Below, piece after piece: positions 1 to 8,841 of a DNA stretch of 64,000 bases. Below the pieces are notes generated by a model. It did no database searches, had not been told where the DNA came from, and saw only the letters and a program-made list of their open reading frames with translations. Source of the stretch: Hirschia litorea (lineage in GTDB: Bacteria; Pseudomonadota; Alphaproteobacteria; Caulobacterales; Hyphomonadaceae). Location: contig NZ_JBHTBR010000002.1 of the NCBI RefSeq assembly GCF_042665075.1, positions 186,001 through 250,000 on the forward strand. Direction: 5' to 3'. Made by a program: the position numbers and the translations under genes. Each line of letters opens with the position of its first letter. The first letter of the stretch is position 1.

Positions 1-1
1 C

Positions 2-493
2 GGTGTAGTGTTTGTGTGTACGAAATGGGATCTGGTAGAAGATGCATCTACATTGCGTAAGGAATTGGAAGATAAAGCGCGTCGCTTATTGCCTCAAGCT
101 AAAGGTGCGCCGCTCGTAACTGTTTCAGGTGAGACAGGGCGTAATCTCGATAAGATGATGGTTGCGGCAACGAAGGTGTTTAGCGACTGGTCTGCGCGTA
201 TTAAGACGCGTGATTTGAATAATTGGCTTCAGCATACAGTTCAGAAAAATCCGCCACCAGCACCAGGTGGTATGCGGATTAAACCGCGTTATATGGCTCA
301 AATGAAAACACGGCCGCCAACTTTTGTTTTGATGGCATCACGTGGAGATCAAATGCCGGAAAGTTATAAGAGGTATTTGGTGAACGGATTGCGAGAAGCA
401 TTTGATTTGCCGGGTGTGCCTATTCGCTTATTTGTCCGGCAAGGGGCAAACCCATATGCGGATAAAGCGGATGGAAACCGAAAAACAAAATAA
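2..493 (+). CDS. der: Ribosome-assembly GTPase Der (EngA), C-terminal part
   Basis: The frame is already open at the window edge, so this is only the last ~163 residues of a protein that is usually 440-500 residues long. What remains is the end of the second G domain (G4-like TKWDLVED, then a G5-like VSGETGRNL) and the KH-like C-terminal domain with RIKPRYMAQMKTRPPTFVL and the closing PIRLFVRQGANPY. Der is a tandem-GTPase factor for 50S ribosome maturation. The G4 motif reads TKxD instead of the usual NKxD. It ends 65 bp before the convergent ppc gene, with a shared terminator between them. The identification is secure from the C-terminal domain; the N-terminal half cannot be judged. Confidence 0.93.
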   Translation, partial: GVVFVCTKWDLVEDASTLRKELEDKARRLLPQAKGAPLVTVSGETGRNLDKMMVAATKVFSDWSARIKTRDLNNWLQHTVQKNPPPAPGGMRIKPRYMAQMKTRPPTFVLMASRGDQMPESYKRYLVNGLREAFDLPGVPIRLFVRQGANPYADKADGNRKTK

Positions 494-506
494 CTCTGAT
501 ATAATA

Positions 507-538
507 AAAAAGGCCTCCCAAATGGGAGGCCTTTTCTT
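507..538. terminator. Bidirectional intrinsic terminator, der / ppc
   Basis: A near-continuous hairpin AAAAGGCCTCCCA / TGGGAGGCCTTTT has a 2-nt loop and A/T tracts on both sides. It lies between the convergent ends of der and ppc, so it can stop transcription from both directions. Confidence 0.85.
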
Positions 539-557
539 TATGAGGTGTTTCTATGTT

Positions 558-3410
558 TTAGCCATAGGCAGAATAGAGGCTGCAGACAGCGACAGTTAGG
601 TCTTTCATAGCGTCATCAATTTCTTCCAGTGGTGCTAGAAGTTCAGTGTGAATTTCAGAATAACCTTGGTCCTCTGATGCATTCATATCTGATGGTTCAA
701 GCAACTCGTCAAATTTCGGGTTACGTCTGTCTTCTGCAGGGAAAACATCGCGCACCTTAGTGACCGTGTCTGGAATTTGCAGTTGTGTAATTTGCTTGAG
801 CAGCGTTTCAGCACTGATGGCTGAACCATGGCGACGCGAAAATTCTGGTAGACGTGCTGACAATGAGAAAGCACGCATCATCAAGGCTTGGCGTACAGCG
901 TGGAAAACGTGCATATCCAAACGCGACTTATAACGGTCTGCTGTGACGCTTTCACCTTCGACATCTTCAAGAATACGGTCAAAGCGTGCAAGGTCTACTG
1001 TGATTGCATTTGCAAGTTTTGTGATCGAAGAATGTGTTTCCAAATCTGAAAACAAATAGCCAAGACGGCGGTAAACTTGGGCATTTGCACGGTCATTGCG
1101 CTTTGCTATCGCGAACCAAAGGCTTGGGTCATATAAACAGCCATAAGCGCGGAAAGCCGGCAAGCTTGTAAGGTTACGTGCTTCAATAGCCATGTGGATC
1201 AAACTTTTCATGCGCTTTGAGTTTCGCATGAGGTCCACAAGACGGTCTGGTTCATTTCCAGCAGCAGAGCCAAACCCACAAGCAACATTCAATGGAATTG
1301 CGAGCTGTTGCAAAATAGCGTTTTGCGGGATGGCGCGCAGTGAGCGTAAGCCTAATTCACCTGCAGATGCACCTGTTTGGCGGCGAGATTTACGAGATCC
1401 ACTCTTGAATAGAAGGCCAGGACCAAATTCAAGAAGGGCAGCAGGGTAGTCCTTGTTTTCAAACAAAGTTTCGTGCCATTCACGAAGTTTGCGGTAGAAA
1501 TCCCAACTGATATCCCGACGCTTATAGAAAGGGTCGTCCAAGTCTACATTAGGCTCGGCTAAAATATGCGTCGCAACTTCTAAAAGCGTAGATTTAGCAA
1601 TTTCAAATGCATCAAAGTGCATGAAACCATCACCGCCTTGGAAAGAAAATTCGTGAATGTAGGCGAGGCCTTTTTTCTCAAATTGTGTGCGTGTCCATGG
1701 TGTGAGTAGGTGATCGAAACGCTCTCTGAAGTGACCAGGGTAGGCTCCGCGACCCATTGATTCTCCGTGCGTGTTGAATACAAGCAATTCAACGTCATCT
1801 AAATCGCCATGGGCTGTCATAGCTGAACCCACAAGGTTGTGGATACGTTCAATTGCCATATTCGCGGCTGGTTGAGATGAGAAACGACCTGAGTCCGAGA
1901 AGCCAAATTGCAAGCTCAAACGTCCACGCTCTTTTACATATGTGACAAAAGCAGGATCTTCGATGAGGCGTTCAACAAAACGGTCACCACGCTCTAGCGC
2001 ATCTGGTGTTTCAAAGAGCGGTGATAGGTCAACGCGGTCTGCAACACCATATTGGCGCGCTAGGAATAGAGCACCCATAATTGTCGCTGGGTTTTCACTT
2101 TCCGCGATCAAGAAGCGAATAGGTGTATCCGCATCAATGTGTTTTAAAATTTGCGCACACAGCATTATTTGGCGACGTGCAGTCATTTGCTCTCGGAAGA
2201 GGTCGGCAAAGTTGACGTGCTGAACATCAGCATCATCTGCGCGTTTAGCAAGTTCGGCCAATACAACACGACCAAATTCGACATCATCTGTCGCAATGCG
2301 CAATTCGTGCTGCAATACAGAGTGGATTTGGGCGGAATTGATGCGCAAGTGAATACGCGCAGTTCCCAAGCCAAGCGCATCCATTTGTGAACTTAATAAG
2401 AGAAGAGATTTTGCGGTTGCGTCATCTGAATTAACAGCGATTTCTCTTAGACGTGCAATGATTGGTTTTAGTGTAATGAGCTTTGCGTCATTGTCAGGCG
2501 TCAAAGTGTTTGCTGCGTTTACGAGAACTTCGGCGTCATCAAGGTCACCACCAAATGCATTTGCAGCGGTGCGGGCATGGACGGCAGCCGTTTCAAGCTT
2601 TGACGCGATACCTTTTAGTTCTTCGTTTGAAGACGCAAAAGAGTTTAGGTCAGCTGCATAGCGTTCAAGTTGTACAGCTTTCTCGGAGAGACGTAGGTGT
2701 AATGTTGCGCCCCAGTGAATGTCTGTACGACCATCAAGGTCATATCCAACCCAAGACGCAAGATTGATGAGTGCAGGGTGGATTGTCTTCCATGAGTCAC
2801 CGAATTTATCTTTAGCAACATCCAGAATAAGGCTCCAGATTTCTTTTAGTGCTGCTTGCCCATTGTGAAGTGCATTTTGAACATCTTCATGTTCCATCAT
2901 CAAGGAAATGCTGTCGTCTTGATACAAGCCTTTAGCAGCGATGGATTTTAGCTCTTCACGGCACGGTGTGCCGTCTTTTGATATGGCTGATTCAACATAG
3001 GCGCGACGCAAATTACGGTGAAGGGCAAATGTTGGGTGCGCTGTGAACACAACACCAGAAGCGACACGTTCCATAGCGGCGCGATATACTGCCTCGCCTT
3101 TGTTTGCGAGCGCTTCCAGCAAGCCGCGCAATTCGGCGCTAGGGTCATCTTCTGCTAAGAGGCGGTGGCGCGAGCGGAAGGTTTCACATCTGTCCTCTAA
3201 GACGTTGCCGCCTAGAGTGTTGATCACACTTTGCAAATCTGAAACCTGAAGGTCACCTACTTCAAGTTCACGAAATAAATCTATTGCCAAACGGCGCACT
3301 GAGTTTGTCTGAGGGTCCAGAGCAACTTCTGACGAGTATTTGGCCAAAATTTCACGGGTGGCCTGAATGTAGGCTTCGGGAGATTTTCCTGATGTTAAAG
3401 GGCTTGTCAT
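558..3410 (-). CDS. ppc: Phosphoenolpyruvate carboxylase, divergent class I type
   Basis: PEP carboxylase makes oxaloacetate from PEP and bicarbonate to refill the TCA cycle. The 950-residue length fits the class I family (about 880-950). The catalytic histidine block VFTAHPT is present near residue 125, and LRAIP with the preceding SRKSRR stretch is recognisable in the C-terminal half. The central loops are unusual. The usual FHGRGGT-GRGGGP loop reads THGESMGRGAYPGHF, the GYSDSxKD block reads GFSDSGRFSSQ, and the chain ends SAYG rather than the usual NTG. It may be an active but divergent PEPC or a related enzyme with altered regulation. The start has AGGAG nine bases upstream. The gene stands alone, with a long upstream region carrying a perfect dyad. 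Confidence 0.8.
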   Translation of the reverse strand: MTSPLTSGKSPEAYIQATREILAKYSSEVALDPQTNSVRRLAIDLFRELEVGDLQVSDLQSVINTLGGNVLEDRCETFRSRHRLLAEDDPSAELRGLLEALANKGEAVYRAAMERVASGVVFTAHPTFALHRNLRRAYVESAISKDGTPCREELKSIAAKGLYQDDSISLMMEHEDVQNALHNGQAALKEIWSLILDVAKDKFGDSWKTIHPALINLASWVGYDLDGRTDIHWGATLHLRLSEKAVQLERYAADLNSFASSNEELKGIASKLETAAVHARTAANAFGGDLDDAEVLVNAANTLTPDNDAKLITLKPIIARLREIAVNSDDATAKSLLLLSSQMDALGLGTARIHLRINSAQIHSVLQHELRIATDDVEFGRVVLAELAKRADDADVQHVNFADLFREQMTARRQIMLCAQILKHIDADTPIRFLIAESENPATIMGALFLARQYGVADRVDLSPLFETPDALERGDRFVERLIEDPAFVTYVKERGRLSLQFGFSDSGRFSSQPAANMAIERIHNLVGSAMTAHGDLDDVELLVFNTHGESMGRGAYPGHFRERFDHLLTPWTRTQFEKKGLAYIHEFSFQGGDGFMHFDAFEIAKSTLLEVATHILAEPNVDLDDPFYKRRDISWDFYRKLREWHETLFENKDYPAALLEFGPGLLFKSGSRKSRRQTGASAGELGLRSLRAIPQNAILQQLAIPLNVACGFGSAAGNEPDRLVDLMRNSKRMKSLIHMAIEARNLTSLPAFRAYGCLYDPSLWFAIAKRNDRANAQVYRRLGYLFSDLETHSSITKLANAITVDLARFDRILEDVEGESVTADRYKSRLDMHVFHAVRQALMMRAFSLSARLPEFSRRHGSAISAETLLKQITQLQIPDTVTKVRDVFPAEDRRNPKFDELLEPSDMNASEDQGYSEIHTELLAPLEEIDDAMKDLTVAVCSLYSAYG

Positions 3411-3501
3411 GAGAGGGGTCTCCTAAAGTCCGGTCAAATAATGGCTAATATATTGTTGATGTCATAGCCGTTCGAGGCTCGCTTGTAACCTAACCACACG
3501 T

Positions 3502-3531
3502 ATTTCTAAACGAAACAGTGTGTTTAGAAAT
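3502..3531. repeat. Perfect 10-bp inverted repeat upstream of ppc
   Basis: ATTTCTAAAC (3502-3511) and GTTTAGAAAT (3522-3531) are perfect inverted repeats around a 10-base spacer, about 95 bp upstream of the ppc start. The position fits an operator or a leader hairpin for ppc. No binding protein can be named. Confidence 0.5.
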
Positions 3532-3571
3532 CATAATGCGTTAATTTGTGTCCAAATGCGCTTCAAATCGT

Positions 3572-3621
3572 TGATGAGAAGGTAGTTTTCTCATCATTTA
3601 TCGTCTTTTGACGATGTTTTT
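3572..3621. other. Two tandem hairpins between the SDR gene and ppc
   Basis: TGATGAGAA / TTCTCATCA (3572-3596, 7-base loop) is followed by ATCGTC-TTTT-GACGAT (3600-3615) and then GTTTTT on the plus strand. They lie just beyond the 3' end of the leftward SDR gene. On the minus strand neither has a good U tract, so a terminator role for the SDR transcript is only possible. Confidence 0.35.
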
Positions 3622-3641
3622 ATGAAAGTGCAAGTGCAGGT

Positions 3642-4349
3642 TTACAGCTCACGATAAGAAATACGTTGGTTGTGTAGATCACAGGCTTTGGACACATAAA
3701 ATGTCAGTTTGGACGCCACTTCATCTGGCGTCGGTAGCAGAGATTGGTCCTCACCGGGAACGGCTGAAAAACGCATATCTGTTTTTGTGGCACCTGGGTC
3801 AAACAAGTTTACATTCAACGATGATTGTTCTGTTTCAAAAGCCCATGCTTGTACCATAGCTTCTAGACCAGCTTTTGATGCCTGATACGGGCCCCAGAAA
3901 GCGCGTGGTCGCACTGTAACCCCTGAGGTCATAAACAGGGCGCGGCCCGCTTCACTCTGACGAAGCAATGGGTCTAGTGCTCGTATAAGACGCCAGTTCG
4001 AAATTAGATTTATGTTGATGGTGTCTTCAAAGCTGCGAGGGCTAACGGTTTCCAATGGACCGATTGTGCCGAGAATACCTGCATTTGCGACGAGACCATC
4101 AATGCGTCCAAACCGCTCCTTTAGGGGGGCAGCAATGCGGTCTATTGAGGAACCATCTTTTAGATCCAATGTTATCAGCGTAGCGCTCTCGCCTGTGTCA
4201 GCACGGATTTCATCATCCAATGCCTCTAAAGCTTCTGTTGAACGTGCCAATGCAATGACGTGCGCACCTTCTTTCGCAAGAGCTTTAGCCGTTGCGCGGC
4301 CAATGCCTTTTGAAGCTCCTGTAACGAGAATAATGCGTTTGTCAGTCAT
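3642..4349 (-). CDS. Short-chain dehydrogenase/reductase
   Basis: A 235-residue classical SDR with a Rossmann fold. The cofactor-binding glycine motif TGASKGIG is at residues 10-17, the structural NAG motif is near residue 89, and the catalytic triad is S142, Y155 and K159 (in YQASK). Arg near position 37 after the second strand suggests NADP(H) rather than NAD(H), which is an inference. The substrate is unknown. It lies 27 bp downstream of purF on the same strand and is likely the last gene of the radA-cvpA-purF unit. I recall this order from Caulobacter-type genomes, but it gives no clear function. No strong ribosome binding site precedes the start. Confidence 0.85.
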   Translation of the reverse strand: MTDKRIILVTGASKGIGRATAKALAKEGAHVIALARSTEALEALDDEIRADTGESATLITLDLKDGSSIDRIAAPLKERFGRIDGLVANAGILGTIGPLETVSPRSFEDTININLISNWRLIRALDPLLRQSEAGRALFMTSGVTVRPRAFWGPYQASKAGLEAMVQAWAFETEQSSLNVNLFDPGATKTDMRFSAVPGEDQSLLPTPDEVASKLTFYVSKACDLHNQRISYREL

Positions 4350-4376
4350 GATAATATCCGTGTGATAGGAGGTATT

Positions 4377-6023
4377 TTAGCGATCGCGGCCAAAAATATT
4401 CTGTTGGTGAATTTTATTTTCAGCATTGCGTTTATCCGTCAAAACGGTCGGATAATTATTGGTGAAGCAATGATCAGCAAATTTAGGGTTTTCTGGGTCA
4501 TATGCGTCTTCGCCAAGGGCTTTATAAAACCCTTCAATGGATAAGAAGCCCAAGGAATCAACGCCCAACCATTGAGTCATTTCTTCAATGCTCATTCGAG
4601 ACGCCAGCAACTCAGCTTCCGTGGGCATATCTACGCCGTAGAAGTCTGGATGTTTAATAGGTGGAGATGCAACGCGGAAGTGTACCTCTTTTGCGCCTGC
4701 ATTGCGCATCATTGCAACAATCGCTTTTGAGGTCGTGCCGCGTACGATAGAGTCATCCACGAGAATAACGCTTTTGCCGCGTACGAGGTGCAGGTTTGCA
4801 GCATGTTTACGTGTCACGCTTCCTGCACGTGCATCCTGCGTTGGTTGGATGAATGTGCGTCCAATATAGTGGTTACGAATAATTCCAAACTTAAAGGGTA
4901 TCTTGCTTGCCTCTGCATAGCCGAGTCCAGCCGGATTTCCACCATCGGGAACAGGCGCGACAAGGTCTGCTGCAACAGGGTGTTCTAGGGCTAATTGACG
5001 TCCCATTTCTTCTCGGACTTCATAAATGCTTTTTCCGTGCATAATGCTGTCTGGGCGTGCGAAATAAAGGTATTCAAAAGCGCAGGGACGAGGTTCAGTT
5101 TTCGGGAATGGGAAGTGGCTTTTGATGCCGTTGCGCGTGATGACGACGACTTCACCATTTTCGATCTCACGAACAGTTTCAGCCCCGACCGCTTCGAGTG
5201 CGCAACTTTCAGAAGCTAACACATAGGCGGGTTGAGCCTCAGGGTCGGAATTCTTGATTTTACCTAGAATGAGTGGGCGAATACCCCATGGGTCACGCGC
5301 GCCGATAAGTTTTTTATTTGTAAGACAGACAAGGGCATATCCGCCCTCTATTTGTTTGATCGCATCAAGGAAACGATCGATTGTGTTGCTTTCTTTGGAG
5401 TGCGCCGTCAATTGAAGGATAACTTCTGTGTCCATCTTGGACTGGAAAATAGCGCCTTTCTGCATCAATGAATCCCAAAGCGTTTCAGCATTTGTAAGGT
5501 TTCCATTGTGGGCAACTGCGAAGCCACCAAGTTTTAAATCTGCAAAAATTGGTTGGATATTTCTAAGGGCAACGCCTCCAGATGTAGAATAGCGGTTGTG
5601 ACCTATCGCTGCGCTACCTTTTAGGTTCTTGATGGCCTCACCATCTTTACCAAAATTGTCTCCGACCAGACCAAGGTGACGTTCAATATAAAATGATTCG
5701 ACCGGTTCTTCCGTATCGGGTCTATCAGAGGCATCATATTCAACATGGATTTTCCCAGAATGGGTTGTCATGTTTTTTCTTAATTGTGTGAAGGCAGTGT
5801 CACGGGATTTTTCGTTTTTGGTGTCTGTTGGATAGGTGCGATCAAAGCTGACAATACCAGCGGCTTCTTGTCCGCGATGCTGGAGGGCATGAAGGCCAAG
5901 TGCGGTGAGGATCGCTGCATCCTTATGGCCGAATACGCCAAATACACCACATTTATGTCTAAGGCTTGCTGTTTCCAGCCCGATATTTTCTTCTGCAATC
6001 GTTTCTGAGTTTGCAGTCTTCAT
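4377..6023 (-). CDS. purF: Amidophosphoribosyltransferase
   Basis: PurF makes phosphoribosylamine from PRPP and glutamine, the first committed step of de novo purine synthesis. The N-terminal glutaminase (Ntn) domain starts at the nucleophile cysteine in HKCGVFGVFG, residue 25, after a short propeptide that is normally cleaved. The PRPP loop VILVDDSIVRGTTSKA lies in the C-terminal transferase domain. CAFEYLYFARPDS keeps one cysteine of the Bacillus-type iron-sulfur site, but the later CxxC is missing, so no cluster is expected. The frame is open upstream into cvpA. I chose the ATG at 6023 because it gives a normal propeptide and lies downstream of a terminator-like hairpin. An ATG at 6119 overlapping cvpA is the alternative. 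Confidence 0.93.
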   Translation of the reverse strand: MKTANSETIAEENIGLETASLRHKCGVFGVFGHKDAAILTALGLHALQHRGQEAAGIVSFDRTYPTDTKNEKSRDTAFTQLRKNMTTHSGKIHVEYDASDRPDTEEPVESFYIERHLGLVGDNFGKDGEAIKNLKGSAAIGHNRYSTSGGVALRNIQPIFADLKLGGFAVAHNGNLTNAETLWDSLMQKGAIFQSKMDTEVILQLTAHSKESNTIDRFLDAIKQIEGGYALVCLTNKKLIGARDPWGIRPLILGKIKNSDPEAQPAYVLASESCALEAVGAETVREIENGEVVVITRNGIKSHFPFPKTEPRPCAFEYLYFARPDSIMHGKSIYEVREEMGRQLALEHPVAADLVAPVPDGGNPAGLGYAEASKIPFKFGIIRNHYIGRTFIQPTQDARAGSVTRKHAANLHLVRGKSVILVDDSIVRGTTSKAIVAMMRNAGAKEVHFRVASPPIKHPDFYGVDMPTEAELLASRMSIEEMTQWLGVDSLGFLSIEGFYKALGEDAYDPENPKFADHCFTNNYPTVLTDKRNAENKIHQQNIFGRDR

Positions 6024-6065
6024 GTCGTTGCGCACAAGCGTTCCTTTGCCTAGGTCATCAGCATT

Positions 6066-6097
6066 AAACGAAAATCGGCCCAGAATATCTGAGCCGA
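6066..6097 (-). promoter_or_regulatory. Terminator-like hairpin (possible attenuator) between cvpA and purF
   Basis: On the minus strand TCGGCTCAG-ATATT-CTGGGCCGA forms a 9-bp stem with one G-U pair and is followed directly by TTTTCGTTT. It sits 6 bp after the cvpA stop codon and 42 bp before the chosen purF start. It looks like an intrinsic terminator that would reduce or regulate read-through into purF. I saw no recognised riboswitch core around it. Confidence 0.5.
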
Positions 6098-6102
6098 GTA
6101 AT

Positions 6103-6642
6103 CTATAGGTCTGCAGCATCCTTGGCTTGTTGCACGAAGCCGGGGAAATTATCGCTAAACCAAGTCGCGGCATTATCCGCGTAAGGATAAAGTTTGGAGT
6201 TGGCAATAAAGGCAGGCGTATTATCTTTAGGAATCATCATGTGCATGAGCAAAACAAAGAGCATTATTGCAAGCATGCCACGCGCAGCACCAAAAACTGC
6301 ACCTGCAATGCGGTCAAGCGAGCCAATTTGGGGAGAAGTGTGAATGAATCTCGCCAATTGAGATCCCAACCAACCCGCAATGATGTAGACAGTTAAGAAA
6401 CCACCTACAATTAATACGGCATCGGCTGCTAAAGGTGGCCAAGATTCGGGCAGCATATTGCGTGCAGATTCGCCAAAGAATCGAACCAGCAATATTGCAG
6501 CTGCACCACCTGCAACAAAAGACAATATGGATGATGCTTCTCTAACGAGTCCTCGACTAAGAGACATCACGGCTGAAATGAAAATAACAGCAACAACAAC
6601 AATATCAAACGCAGTGATTTGACTGCCTGCAAACTCTTCCAT
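6103..6642 (-). CDS. cvpA: CvpA family inner-membrane protein
   Basis: A 179-residue membrane protein with about four transmembrane helices (roughly residues 10-30, 33-52, 68-90 and 107-127) and the family-type opening FDIVVVAVIFISAVMSLSRGLVRE. CvpA proteins are known from colicin V production in E. coli and are commonly encoded next to purF, as here; their biochemical role is unclear. The start lies 4 bp after the radA stop, so translation is probably coupled. The C-terminal tail is short and charged. Identity rests on fold style, length and the purF neighbour. Confidence 0.87.
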   Translation of the reverse strand: MEEFAGSQITAFDIVVVAVIFISAVMSLSRGLVREASSILSFVAGGAAAILLVRFFGESARNMLPESWPPLAADAVLIVGGFLTVYIIAGWLGSQLARFIHTSPQIGSLDRIAGAVFGAARGMLAIMLFVLLMHMMIPKDNTPAFIANSKLYPYADNAATWFSDNFPGFVQQAKDAADL

Positions 6643-6646
6643 GATC

Positions 6647-8020
6647 TTATTGAGCCTCTTTTTGGAGTACTTTAAGTAAGTCTTCTAACTTTGATACCTC
6701 ATGAACCACCATTCCGTCGATATTGGAAGGTGCGCCCGGAGGTGCGTATGCGCGTTCAAACCCGAGTCTTGCTGCTTCTTTTAGCCTAGAATCCATTCTG
6801 CCTACAGAGCGAATTGCGCCCGATAACGAAACTTCTCCGAAAAAGACGGACGCTTCTGGAACTGGATTGTCAAAAGCTGATGATGCCAACGCTGCTGCTG
6901 CCGCTAGATCACCTGCAGGTTCAGCGATTCTATACCCTCCTGCCACGCTTAGATATACATCGCGCGCTCCGAAGGCGAGACCACATTGCGTTTCAAAGAC
7001 AGCAAGCAACATTGATAGCCGTGGGGAATCCCAGCCCACTACCGAACGCCGAGGAGATCCAAGTGCTTGCGGGCCGGCAAGTGCCTGTACTTCTGATAGA
7101 ACAGGACGGGAGCCTTCCATTGCTGCAAATACAGCGCGTCCTGGGACTGATTCCTCATTGCCGCCAAGAAATAATTGTGATGGATCAAGTGCGCCATGAA
7201 GACCGCGCTCGGACATTTCAAAAACACCGATTTCATCTGTGGGGCCAAAACGGTTTTTTACGCTGCGCAATATTCTGTATTGGTGACCGCGCTCGCCTTC
7301 GAAATAAAAGACAGCATCAACCATGTGTTCCATGACACGTGGACCCGCGATCTGGCCATCTTTTGTGACATGCCCAACAAGGACCATGACACAATCATTT
7401 TTCTTGGCATAGCGCGTAAGTTCCTGTGCACACGCACGCACTTGCCCTACTGAGCCGGGCGCAGCATCAAGGCTATCAGACCACATTGTTTGCACAGAAT
7501 CGATGACGGCGACTTGCGGACGTTCTGTTTTTAAAGCTTCAATTATGGTTCTTAAGTCTGTTTCTGAGGCGAGCTTAACTGGTGAATTTCCAACGCCTAG
7601 TCGCTGCGCGCGGCCCTGTACTTGAGCGACAGCTTCTTCACCTGAAACATACACAACATTGATGCCTTGGTCTGCTAAGGCGGCAGCTGCTTGCAAAAGG
7701 AGCGTAGATTTCCCAATCCCAGGATCTCCTCCGATAAGTACGGCTGAAGATGGAGCGGGGCCACCACCAAACACACGGTCGAGTTCAGGAATGTTTGTTG
7801 ACAATCGTGGTTGAACTGGGATGTCAGAACCCAGCGCATCAAATGTCATTGCGCCAACTTTGCGCTTTTTACCAGCTGGCGGCATAGCAAGACCACCGGG
7901 TGCGCCTTGGGTTTCTTCTACCAGTGTATTCCATTCTCCGCATGCATCGCATTTCCCATTCCATTTGGAATAAGTTGCGCCGCAGGATTGGCATACAAAT
8001 GCTGTCGTTATTTTGGCCAT
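6647..8020 (-). CDS. radA: DNA repair protein RadA (Sms)
   Basis: RadA is a RecA-like ATPase and branch-migration helicase that helps process recombination intermediates. The 457 residues show the N-terminal zinc finger with cysteines 10, 13, 24 and 27, then the Walker A GGDPGIGKST at 97-106. The RadA-specific KNRFG motif follows in the core, and then a C-terminal Lon-protease-like domain (MLLAVFETQCGLAFGARDVY, VFFGEVSLSGAIRSV). The length is normal. It heads a tight unit with cvpA and purF downstream. The mla transporter genes lie upstream on the same strand, 47 bp away. Confidence 0.96.
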   Translation of the reverse strand: MAKITTAFVCQSCGATYSKWNGKCDACGEWNTLVEETQGAPGGLAMPPAGKKRKVGAMTFDALGSDIPVQPRLSTNIPELDRVFGGGPAPSSAVLIGGDPGIGKSTLLLQAAAALADQGINVVYVSGEEAVAQVQGRAQRLGVGNSPVKLASETDLRTIIEALKTERPQVAVIDSVQTMWSDSLDAAPGSVGQVRACAQELTRYAKKNDCVMVLVGHVTKDGQIAGPRVMEHMVDAVFYFEGERGHQYRILRSVKNRFGPTDEIGVFEMSERGLHGALDPSQLFLGGNEESVPGRAVFAAMEGSRPVLSEVQALAGPQALGSPRRSVVGWDSPRLSMLLAVFETQCGLAFGARDVYLSVAGGYRIAEPAGDLAAAAALASSAFDNPVPEASVFFGEVSLSGAIRSVGRMDSRLKEAARLGFERAYAPPGAPSNIDGMVVHEVSKLEDLLKVLQKEAQ

Positions 8021-8067
8021 GAAATACCTAAATCACACCGATACTGAATGGATGCTGAAGCGGATGT

Positions 8068-8838
8068 TTACATAGAAGGCTGGATTGGCCCTTGTGCGCG
8101 CCCATGCACAAATTGGTCAATGTATTCATTGCCTGAATCATCCAGTTGATCGACAGGGCCGGACCAAATGATTTTTCCTTCATATATCATCGCGACTACA
8201 TCAGCGATTTTTCGTACGGATGCCATATCGTGCGTGATCGTCACCGCAGCTGCACCCAAAGCTTTTACTTGTTCGACGATAAGGTCATTTACTGCATCCG
8301 CAGTGATTGGGTCCAAACCCGTAGTTGGCTCATCAAAGAAAATTAAGTCTGGCTTATCGATGATGGCACGAGCGAGGGCGACACGTTTTTGCATACCGCC
8401 GGACAATTCTGAGGGGTATTGGTCAGCAACGGAAGCGCCAAGACGCACTTTTGCCAATGTATCTATAGCTTGCTTCTTTGCTGCTTTACGGCTTATGCCG
8501 CCTCGATTAATGAGAGCAAAAGATACATTTTCCCATATTTTTAGGCTGTCAAATAGCGCGCCGCCTTGAAACAACATGCCGGTGCGTTCGCGGACTTCTT
8601 CAATGGATTTTTGAGACTTTACCGGCTCGCCATCGAAAAACACATCTCCGGTATCTTGGCTTAGTAAGCCAAGAGCGCATTTGAGCGTCACTGACTTTCC
8701 TGTACCTGAGCCGCCTATGATGACAAGCGATTGTCCGGGAGCAACGGATAGGTCAACACCGCGTAGAATGTGTTTAGAACCAAAGGACTTATGAACATTA
8801 CGAAGTTCAAGGAGTGCGTTTGAGTTTGACTGGGTCAT
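8068..8838 (-). CDS. mlaF: Phospholipid ABC transporter ATP-binding protein MlaF
   Basis: ATPase of the Mla-type lipid transporter that moves phospholipids between inner and outer membranes. Residues 42-49 are the Walker A GGSGTGKS, LSGGMQKRVALARA is the ABC signature, and LIFFDEPTTGLDP is Walker B with the catalytic glutamate. The 256-residue length fits. The start is 3 bp after the mlaE stop. The substrate-binding MlaD (MCE) subunit is not adjacent, so it must be elsewhere if the transporter is complete. Assignment to the lipid subfamily rests on the paired MlaE permease. Confidence 0.9.
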   Translation of the reverse strand: MTQSNSNALLELRNVHKSFGSKHILRGVDLSVAPGQSLVIIGGSGTGKSVTLKCALGLLSQDTGDVFFDGEPVKSQKSIEEVRERTGMLFQGGALFDSLKIWENVSFALINRGGISRKAAKKQAIDTLAKVRLGASVADQYPSELSGGMQKRVALARAIIDKPDLIFFDEPTTGLDPITADAVNDLIVEQVKALGAAAVTITHDMASVRKIADVVAMIYEGKIIWSGPVDQLDDSGNEYIDQFVHGRAQGPIQPSM

Positions 8839-8841
8839 ATC

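Noticed and set aside
6723..7199. 158-codon open frame on the plus strand
   Set aside because: It lies fully inside radA on the opposite strand, has no ribosome site and encodes a low-complexity product; the radA frame has all family motifs.
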